Part shown: positions 42,977 to 48,951 of the stretch, piece after piece | Layout: every line of letters begins with the position of its first letter | Position numbering within the stretch: the first letter of the stretch is position 1 | Source of the DNA: Bacillaceae bacterium SAS-127 | GTDB taxonomy: Bacteria; Bacillota; Bacilli; Bacillales; Domibacillaceae | Assembly (NCBI GenBank): GCA_002261155.1 | Contig: NKXN01000016.1 | Location: forward strand, 1 to 48,951 | Direction of reading: 5' to 3' | Length of the DNA stretch: 48,951 nt | Program-made: the position numbers and the translations under genes | The notes under the pieces: model-generated | The model's input: the letters and a program-made list of their open reading frames with translations, nothing else | What the model was told of the DNA's origin: nothing | Databases searched by the model: none

Positions 42977-44119
42977 TTAACCTGCCATTCTTTTATGTGA
43001 ATATGGGAATAATGAAATTAACCCCAGTATAGCTAAACAAACCCCAACCCACAGTGGAGACACGAAGCCATACCCTTTACTAATTCCTAGACCGCCTAGC
43101 GATGAACCAATGACGATACCAAGTGTAATAAAAGAACTGTGAACGGTATTTATCATCGTTCCATTACTAGCTGTTTTCATGACTCTCGCAACCATAGCTG
43201 GATTCATTGCTACACCAGTTAAGCCAATAAAAATAGTAGAAATCACTGCAATGTATTTATTTTCCGCACCTAAAGCGAATAGAAACATTGCTACTATTAA
43301 TATAATCAATCCACTCATCAGTATTTTCATTGTGTATTTATCTGCAAATTTGCCAATCACTATATTCCCCACGACCGTCGCGCTACCATAAAGAGCTAAT
43401 AAATATGGGATACTTGCGCTTGAAAAGCCTGTGACATTTGTAAAAATGGGAGTGAAATAACTAAATGCTGCAAATGTTCCACCAATGATAAACATACTTG
43501 TTACGTACGCAGCCCAAAGGTGTATATTCTTAAAGTGTATAAGTTCGTCTCTCCAGTTCAGTTGCTCTTTATTTGACGATGATGGTAGCAACCATTGAAT
43601 CATAATCCCTGATACTAGCACAAGCACAGAAACAGCGCCAAAACTAATACGCCAGCCAAAATATTGTGAAATAATAGTTGTTATAGGCAAACCTAAGACC
43701 GTTGCGATCATTAAACCTGCAAGTACAATGGATGCAGCTTTTCCCCGTGAATCAGAGTGAACTAATGTTGCAGAAAAAGAGATCGCAACTCCAAAAGCTG
43801 AAGCTGAAGAGATACCAGTTATAACGCGTGAAATCATCATAATATCATAGTTCCAAGCAATAGCTCCGAGCGATTGACCAATTAAAAATACAAACATTAA
43901 AAATAATAATGCTTGTTTACTACGCATTCGTAAGAGAAGCGCAGTTAAAACGGGGCCTCCTACCACCATTGCTCCTGCATAAGCTGTAATTAAATATCCA
44001 ATAGATGAGACAGAAACCTGAAAGTCAAGAGCAAGTTCGTTCATCATACCTGCAACCATAAATTCTGATGTAGTCATACAAAAGATGGCTAAAGCTAGCA
44101 AATAAATCATCGATGGCAT
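42977..44119 (-). CDS. MFS drug-efflux transporter (DHA1-type)
   Basis: The 380-residue major facilitator has 12 predicted helices. The N-terminus FCMTTSEFMVAGMMNELALD and the GRISGISSA-like MISRVITGISSASAFGVAIS are typical of proton-coupled sugar/drug efflux proteins of the Bcr/AraJ group. There is no large soluble loop. It lies 62 nt downstream of a TetR-family gene in the same orientation. A shared operator-like motif occurs before each gene, so repression relieved by the pump's substrate is likely. The substrate cannot be inferred. Confidence 0.9.
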   Translation of the reverse strand: MPSMIYLLALAIFCMTTSEFMVAGMMNELALDFQVSVSSIGYLITAYAGAMVVGGPVLTALLLRMRSKQALLFLMFVFLIGQSLGAIAWNYDIMMISRVITGISSASAFGVAISFSATLVHSDSRGKAASIVLAGLMIATVLGLPITTIISQYFGWRISFGAVSVLVLVSGIMIQWLLPSSSNKEQLNWRDELIHFKNIHLWAAYVTSMFIIGGTFAAFSYFTPIFTNVTGFSSASIPYLLALYGSATVVGNIVIGKFADKYTMKILMSGLIILIVAMFLFALGAENKYIAVISTIFIGLTGVAMNPAMVARVMKTASNGTMINTVHSSFITLGIVIGSSLGGLGISKGYGFVSPLWVGVCLAILGLISLFPYSHKRMAG

Positions 44120-44146
44120 AAAAACACTCCTTATTTATTATTGTAA

Positions 44147-44161
44147 TGATCGGTACAAAAA
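44147..44161 (-). promoter_or_regulatory. Operator-like motif before MFS gene
   Basis: TGATCGGTACAAAAA on the plus strand, 28-42 bp upstream of the MFS start. The same 15 bases occur inverted at 44823-44837 before tetR. Confidence 0.55.
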
Positions 44162-44181
44162 TAGTGAGAAAAAAGAGCGCA

Positions 44182-44778
44182 CTAAGCGCCGAAAATAGAC
44201 TCCATTGTTCCTTTAATAACCTGTTCAGCCAACATCCGATTTTGCATCGATACATTAAGAACACGGAATCCGTAATAACTGCTCAAAAAAAGACTAGCTA
44301 ATTCCTCAGTTGATAGATTCTTTGAAATTTCACCCGTTCGCAATCCTTCCTCCATCACCTTTTCAATAGCTTGTTTAAGAAGGTCAACATGCCTTGAGAA
44401 AACTTCTTGAACCATTAAATCATTATTAGCTCGTTCCACGCTAGCATTGATCAGTAAGCATCCTTTTTGATCAATATTCTCAAAGTCTTCCTTCAATGCC
44501 CATTCAAAAAAATTATTTAATCGTTCTTTAACTGGAATTGGAGCATTTAACAATTTCGTTTGTTCCCTAATCCCATTTTCATGATAGCGTTCTAATACTT
44601 GTTTATACAGTTCATGTTTGCTACCAAAAGTATTGTATAAACTTCCTTTCCCAAGGCCTGTATCACTGCATAAATCTTGTGTAGAGCACCCCTCATATCC
44701 TCTTGTCCAAAATGTTTTCATTGCAACATCTACAATTGAGGAATGATCAAACTCTCGGGGTCTGCCGCGTTTATTCAA
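44182..44778 (-). CDS. TetR-family repressor
   Basis: The 198-residue regulator has an N-terminal TetR HTH (about 14-50: VAMKTFWTRGYEGCSTQDLC, GLGKGSLYNTFGSKHELYKQ) and a C-terminal ligand domain of the TetR_C type (CLLINASVERANND). It presumably represses the adjacent MFS gene and itself through the repeated TGATCGGTACAAAAA motif. The pair is flanked by direct repeats and may have been acquired as a cassette. Confidence 0.92.
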   Translation of the reverse strand: MNKRGRPREFDHSSIVDVAMKTFWTRGYEGCSTQDLCSDTGLGKGSLYNTFGSKHELYKQVLERYHENGIREQTKLLNAPIPVKERLNNFFEWALKEDFENIDQKGCLLINASVERANNDLMVQEVFSRHVDLLKQAIEKVMEEGLRTGEISKNLSTEELASLFLSSYYGFRVLNVSMQNRMLAEQVIKGTMESIFGA

Positions 44779-44822
44779 TTTTATCCTCCTCTCATTTTAA
44801 AGATCGCATTAATATAATATAT

Positions 44823-44837
44823 TTTTTGTACCGATCA
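44823..44837. promoter_or_regulatory. Operator-like motif before tetR
   Basis: TTTTTGTACCGATCA, the reverse complement of 44147-44161. With the next bases (GTCAA) it forms a near-palindrome ACCGATCAGT, similar to TetR-family operators. Located 45-59 bp upstream of the tetR start. Confidence 0.6.
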
Positions 44838-44924
44838 GTCAATAAAATTATATTATATAAAAATTAACAAACTGAACAAGAAGATAAAAGCAATAAAAAT
44901 AACATTGAAAGAGAGGAAACGAAA

Positions 44925-44984
44925 ATGACTAAAAAGTGGTTACATATACTACATATACAAGGTCCTAATAATAAAGATGAATAA
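44925..44984 (+). CDS. Possible 19-residue leader-like ORF
   Basis: An ATG behind GAGAGGAAACG opens MTKKWLHILHIQGPNNKDE, ending at TAA. It lies divergent from tetR and 34 nt before a stem-loop terminator, so a short transcript with a peptide is possible. Support is the ribosome site and the terminator only. Confidence 0.3.
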   Translation: MTKKWLHILHIQGPNNKDE

Positions 44985-45018
44985 ACATCTCCGCAACTAA
45001 AAAGCCTATCTCAAAAAA

Positions 45019-45062
45019 GGAGCTATTTTAATGTATTTCCTTCTAAAATAGCTTCTTTTATT
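45019..45062 (+). terminator. Stem-loop terminator after 19-aa ORF
   Basis: AGCTATTTTA (45021-45030) and TAAAATAGCT (45044-45053) pair perfectly around a 13-nt loop, followed by TCTTTTATT. A second ~60 nt without feature separates it from repeat copy 2. Confidence 0.65.
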
Positions 45063-45129
45063 GATTAAAGGAATTATTCTATAGAAACTATGCAGTAGCA
45101 CTATTCCCATGGCCATAATTGAACTATGC

Positions 45130-45252
45130 TTGAAAGAGCTCATATAATTCATCTAAGATTGAATTTAAGGGAACTTCAGAAATAAAGGTTCCCTTAAATT
45201 TTCCCCACTTTAAATTCACCTTAATACTCAATCTCTTCGTAATCTTTAGGCT
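45130..45252. repeat. Direct repeat copy 2
   Basis: Matches 42699-42810: TTGAAAGAGCTCATATAATT (a variant yoaP tail, LKELI-stop), the stem AAGGGAAC/GTTCCCTT (45167-45195) and the 3' end of the 46-aa ORF. Unlike copy 1 it continues into an intact small gene. Confidence 0.85.
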
Positions 45253-45361
45253 GCGGAGTTGGCTGTCCTTCCTCATGCTCGGCAAACTCATTGATGAGCT
45301 GCTGTTCCTCTGTCAGATTATTTTTAGGCTTTTCACTATGCTGATCTTGCTTTTTCAACAT
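45221..45361 (-). CDS. 46-residue acidic protein
   Basis: ATG behind GGAAGGGGG opens a 46-codon frame: MLKKQDQHSEKPKNNLTEEQ to PQPKDYEEIEY. It is hydrophilic, probably disordered and acidic. The truncated duplicate of its 3' end at 42776-42810, with the same last codons, argues that it is a real gene. Unknown family. Confidence 0.65.
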   Translation of the reverse strand: MLKKQDQHSEKPKNNLTEEQQLINEFAEHEEGQPTPQPKDYEEIEY

Positions 45362-45499
45362 GACATCCCCCTTCCAAGTGGTCTAACATTAATATGCTCA
45401 CTTTTAAGGGAATCAACCTATTTCATCTAAATTAACTCTAATAAAGCTCGATTTGACCTCGGATCTCCTAAGCTGCATGGACGTTAACAAAAGTACTCT

Positions 45500-45913
45500 T
45501 TAATAAACCATTAATTCCTTTTCAAGAAAAATGACTACATCATTCCAATCTTTTATTGGTGAATTTTCTTCATATTCTAATACACCAACATTCACATTAG
45601 CATCTCGCTCATCTTCATAAAGAGAAAATTCTCGTATTAGCGTACCATTTTCTATGACTATCATCTCTGCATTGAAGTCTTCATCATAGTAAGCATAAGT
45701 AACAGAACCGTCCTTTGCAAGTTTCATCCAGGTTTCATTTGATAAACCAAAGAACGCTTCTCCTTCAAAGTCCACAAAATATGTCCATCCATCTTCAGTT
45801 TCAGAAATATGCACTGATTGATCCATACGATCCCCGTATTCATTCGTCCAATCGCAATAACGTTTTTTAGCTTCTTCCAATGCTAAATTTATCTTAAAAC
45901 AACATTCTCTCAT
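45500..45913 (-). CDS. 137-residue hypothetical protein
   Basis: This is an acidic, soluble, beta-rich protein with a tryptophan-rich centre (EDGWTYFVDFEGEAFFGLSN, ETWMKLAKDGSVTYAYYDED) and a C-terminal WNDVVIFLEKELMVY. The pattern is reminiscent of immunity proteins of polymorphic toxins, but I cannot assign a family. The ribosome site is weak. No toxin gene lies beside it. Isolated single gene upstream of which (in its direction) lies the rtcB gene. Confidence 0.65.
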   Translation of the reverse strand: MRECCFKINLALEEAKKRYCDWTNEYGDRMDQSVHISETEDGWTYFVDFEGEAFFGLSNETWMKLAKDGSVTYAYYDEDFNAEMIVIENGTLIREFSLYEDERDANVNVGVLEYEENSPIKDWNDVVIFLEKELMVY

Positions 45914-46001
45914 TTTGATTTACCACACTCATTTTATTTAATAGCCAATATTTTGACTCTACTAGTAATTTTTCTTTATTAATAGAATGCATCGTTGTAT
46001 A

Positions 46002-48128
46002 TTAATTAGCCTTAAAATTATACAAAGGCTTAATTACTTGTTTAATCGTTAAGGATTCCTCAATATTACTCATAATTTCATCTATAGGCTTATAAACCAT
46101 CGGTGCTTCATCAAGGGTGCTTGTTCCGACAGATGTTGTCCATATACCGTCCATAGAATCCTCAAAACCATGTAATGATAACATTTGCTTAGCTTTAGAT
46201 CGTGACATGATTCGACCAGCTCCATGTGGTCCGGAGAAATTCCAATCTGGATTTCCCTTTCCAATAGCGATGATAGAACCATCTCTCATATTAATTGGAA
46301 CGATGACTCGCTCATCTTTTTGGGCAGAGATGGCCCCTTTACGCAAAATCATATTCTCCATATCAATGTAGTTATGGATAGTAGTGAAGTTATCAACGAT
46401 AGCCCACCCCATACGCGTCACAATTTCGTCTACCATTGCTTTGCGGTTTAACATCGCATACTCTTGAGCTATTTTCATATCGTTCATATAATCATCAAAG
46501 CCTTGACCTTCAAGATAAGCTAGATCCTTTGAAACTTTTGGTCTACTAATTGTTTGCAAAGCCTCTTGGATTTCTGCTTGTCTCCCTTCTTTTGTAAGGC
46601 GTTCAATCATTTCCTTCCTTTTTTGATTGATGTCAGTCAGCTCGTCATAAGCACGCTTTTGATAATGCTCAGCAATTTGTTTGCCAAGATTCCGTGATCC
46701 AGAGTGGATGACCAATACTACTTTGTCATCCATTTCATTCAACTCAACAAAGTGATTGCCGCCCCCAAGCGTACCAATAGAATCCTTTGCTCGATCCAAA
46801 TTAAATGGAGCTCGAACCTCTCTAAAGTTTACATGCTTAGAAAGTGGATGGCGCTGACTATTGGAACGAACACTAAAGCCGCTCGGTACATATTTTCGTA
46901 TCGTATCATCAAGCTGATCAAAATTCACTTCCGTTTTATTTTTATCAATGATGGCCACTTCCATGCCGCAGTTGCCTGTAACTACAACACAGCCATTACG
47001 CCTCATGATCCAATATCCTGTATTAGTAGTAAAACAATATTTAAATCCATCTTCAGAAGAAACCATTTGAATATCTGTCTTCGGTGTTCCAGCTAACTGC
47101 ACTCTTGGTTTAGAATTAGCTACCAAACATCGATATAATTCTTTACCTTCCCTCGTATCATGACTTATTGATGTGCGAATACCTTGCGTAGCAAAAGCGT
47201 ACTGTACAAAATCTACATCTTCTTTATGCATACTACAATAAGATCCGTGGCCTATGGAATAATCCCAATATTTCACTTCGTCGCAAATAATAGCTAATTG
47301 TTTTAAAGAAGCAGGATAAAATTTAGATATTCTTTTTTCCATCATTGGAGGTTGAAAACGAAAATGAACAACATCATTATATACCTTCCGAGAATAACTA
47401 ATATTAGCAGCCTCTAATAATCGCTCTATTCTCTCAATTTTACGCTCTTTCTTTAATTTAACTACACATACAGTATCGTTTTCTAAGTACCCGTCTGCCA
47501 TAACCATAACTTGAACTCTAAGTTGTTCGTCTGTTAAAGGTAATTCTGTTGATATTTTTAAATTAGGTATTTCAGTAATAAAATTATCACGGAAACCAAG
47601 TTTTAATTTGGAGTGTTTATCAAATAATTCTTCAGCTGTTAATGTATAACGTTGCCCTTGACTAGTAGGTCTATGTTGTGAACCATTCTCTATCAATACG
47701 GTGTGCTCTTTGGATAGCATCTGATCAATGCCATACTTAGTTTTTAAATGGTAAAATTCCGTTTCTTCTTGTTTAATAAAAGCGATGGGAACTTCAAAGT
47801 GAGTATGATCTGTTTTAAGATCATACGTTGCAATTTCTTGACCATTATATTCGGATATCTTAACCCAACCATTAGGAGATAAAAATTCTGTATCTTTATC
47901 AACGCAACCAATGTCCACTCCAACTAAGTTTGGAACAATCTTATCTTGAATGGTCATAGTTGTTCCGATCGTGCAGCCAGCTCCCGCATGAGTATCAGGC
48001 ATAATCCGAATCTTAGAGTCTTATACAAATTCTTGGTTACAAAGCTCAATAATTTGAGACATGGCTGTTTGTTCTACATTATTAGTAAATACTTTCGCTG
48101 TATTGTATTTTCCATTCAGCTCCAACAT
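46002..48128 (-). pseudogene. rtcB: RtcB RNA ligase with intein and in-frame ochre codon
   Basis: RtcB joins 2',3'-cyclic phosphate or 3'-phosphate RNA ends to 5'-OH with GTP and Mn2+. The frame from ATG 48128 (GGAAGG upstream) reads MLELNGKYNTAKVFTNNVEQ, then a TAA at 48021-48023, then DSKIRIMPDTHAGAG, so codon 36 is a stop. Motifs further on are intact: NLVGVDIG-[intein]-CGMEVAI (metal-binding Cys), SIGTLGGGNHFVEL, HSGSRNLGKQ and NFSGPHGAGR with the His that is guanylylated. Spliced, the protein would be about 396 residues, normal for RtcB. Unless the stop is suppressed or a sequencing error, only restart at MPDTHAG (48002) could give product, lacking 42 residues. Confidence 0.9.
46971..47906 (-). 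other. RtcB intein (312 residues) with LAGLIDADG-like endonuclease domain
   Basis: The insertion begins with Cys1 (CVDKDTEFLSPNGWVKISEY) and ends CFTTNTGYWIMRRNGCVVVT followed by Gly-Asn, then extein Cys (+1, CGMEV). Block A, block B-like LSKEHTVLI, and blocks F/G (YCF...TG..IMRRNG...VTGN) are all visible. The penultimate residue is Gly rather than the common His. Between them VMADGYLEN and DEVKYWDYS, then SMHKEDVDFVQYAFATQGIR look like a degenerate DOD-type homing endonuclease. Splicing joins VGVDIG to CGM, restoring the RtcB metal site. Exact edges follow the invariant Cys and Asn. Confidence 0.92.
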
Positions 48129-48394
48129 CACATAACCTTCCCTCTATTTTATTTATAAACATTTTAACTAAAATTTGGATTTTCGTCTCATCTTATTGTA
48201 CATTCCGCTTCAAACAATGGCGCTCACTACTGATCAAATCAAGAGCCTTGCCGTCCTCCCGGATAATCTTATCTTCGCCAAACTGCCTATTTGTTACTTT
48301 CGTCATACTTCGCATTTTCAACGAACTGCAACATTCACATTCCAAATTCCATATTGTGGTACAATAAATAAAAATGAGAAAGGAGTGAATAAAC

Positions 48395-48835
48395 TTGAAA
48401 AGATTAGACTATTACAATGTAGGCTCAGAAGGTATGGATATTATGATGCAAATGGAGAAATACACCAAGAAATCTTCTATCAACAGAAAGCTAAGAGAGC
48501 TTATAAAAATAAGAGTCTCTCAAATAAATGGTTGTGCATACTGCTTAAATATGCATACAAGCGATGCTCGGAAAATGGGTGAAACTGAAAAACGCATTTA
48601 CTGTTTAAGTGCTTGGAATGAATGTGATTTTTATTCTTCTGAAGAGAAAGTTGCTCTCGAACTGTCCGAACACATTACTCTAATTCCTACCAAAAGAGTT
48701 CCAAACGACCTATATCAGCGAGTACGTGAACATTATAACGAGAAACAATATGTTGACCTTGTTCTTATTATTAATCAAATCAACAGCTGGAATAGAATTT
48801 CTATCGCAATGGGAAATACAGTAACGGAAGAATAG
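48395..48835 (+). CDS. Carboxymuconolactone decarboxylase/AhpD-like protein
   Basis: The 146-residue AhpD-fold protein has the redox motif NGCAYCLNMHTSDARKMG (CxxC plus His) and the usual helix YCLSAWNECDFYSSEEKVAL. Proteins of this group act as alkylhydroperoxidase partners or peroxidases. The start is TTG (48395) behind AAAGGAGTG; no ATG precedes it in frame. Single-gene unit, followed by a strong stem-loop. Confidence 0.92.
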   Translation: MKRLDYYNVGSEGMDIMMQMEKYTKKSSINRKLRELIKIRVSQINGCAYCLNMHTSDARKMGETEKRIYCLSAWNECDFYSSEEKVALELSEHITLIPTKRVPNDLYQRVREHYNEKQYVDLVLIINQINSWNRISIAMGNTVTEE

Positions 48836-48845
48836 TTAATCAACG

Positions 48846-48918
48846 AGGCTGGGACAAAACCCCCTCTGACATGAAAAAGCCGGTGAAATTTTACGACAAG
48901 TAAAATTTCACCGGCTTT
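48846..48918. terminator. 19-bp perfect stem-loop after GGCTGGGACAAAA element
   Basis: AAAGCCGGTGAAATTTTAC (48876-48894) pairs perfectly with 48900-48918 around GACAA, flanked by A/T runs on both sides. Just before it, AGGCTGGGACAAAAC (48847-48861) resembles the terminal repeat of IS1182-type elements. No transposase is visible before the window ends. Confidence 0.6.
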
Positions 48919-48951
48919 GAATATTTTTGCATTAAAATAAGGACCTCTTCT

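Noticed and set aside
48174-48320. Minus-strand frame reading TNRQFGEDKIIREDGKALDL before rtcB
   Set aside because: No ribosome site, no recognised family, and it occupies the likely rtcB promoter region; possibly gene debris.
1-48951. CRISPR array, tRNA, rRNA or prophage genes
   Set aside because: No regularly spaced repeats, cloverleaf-like sequences, rRNA blocks or phage structural genes were seen on either strand.

Overview
The window reads as a chromosomal segment of a low-GC, spore-former-type Firmicute, most likely Bacillaceae. The evidence is strong AGGAGG-type ribosome binding sites, a riboflavin operon under an FMN riboswitch, a cobalamin riboswitch with a classical terminator, a ydaO-type c-di-AMP riboswitch, a YoaP-type acetyltransferase, an AdhT-like alcohol dehydrogenase and a SigL (sigma-54) promoter. 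Species cannot be fixed from the sequence alone.

Region 1 (1-15516) is a defence island, essentially all on the minus strand. Its left edge abuts a broken alanine/glycine:cation symporter fragment. Read 5' to 3' on the minus strand it holds: a WYL-domain regulator; a relic resembling an IS200/IS605 right end; a 1386-residue protein with a HEPN-like N-terminus, coiled coil, helix-hairpin-helix motifs, a sigma-4-like HTH and an internal duplication; a 55-residue protein; a DndD/SMC-like ATPase; a 148-residue unknown; a three-helix membrane protein; a 40-codon ORF; then hsdM-hsdS-hsdR of a type I restriction-modification system. The giant protein / 55-aa / DndD-like ATPase / 148-aa cluster does not match a named defence system that I recognise and is the best candidate for an undescribed one.

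Region 2 (15600-36340) is mostly housekeeping. It contains endonuclease V, an SDR plus DUF2262 pair, a DUF4870 membrane protein, a cobalamin-riboswitch-controlled btuCDF-type operon with a decayed methyltransferase gene inside it, a sigma-54-driven adh-aldehyde dehydrogenase-DUF779 operon with phased upstream sites, a ferritin-like gene and a 45-aa ORF behind a c-di-AMP riboswitch, a DUF421 protein, a PAP2 phosphatase, dapF, a purine permease, a polysaccharide deacetylase and ribDE(BA)H. Nearly every unit ends in a clean stem-loop terminator.

Region 3 (36350-48951) is accessory and partly decaying. It starts with a second restriction-type unit (adenine methylase plus GIY-YIG/helicase) frameshifted in an A-run. 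Two small membrane proteins, a DUF1643 protein and a yoaP homologue follow. An MFS efflux pump with its TetR regulator sits between two copies of a ~110-120 bp repeat beside an IS3 transposase remnant. The window ends with an rtcB RNA ligase gene that carries a 312-residue intein at its metal-binding cysteine and an in-frame ochre codon near the 5' end, and an AhpD-like protein.
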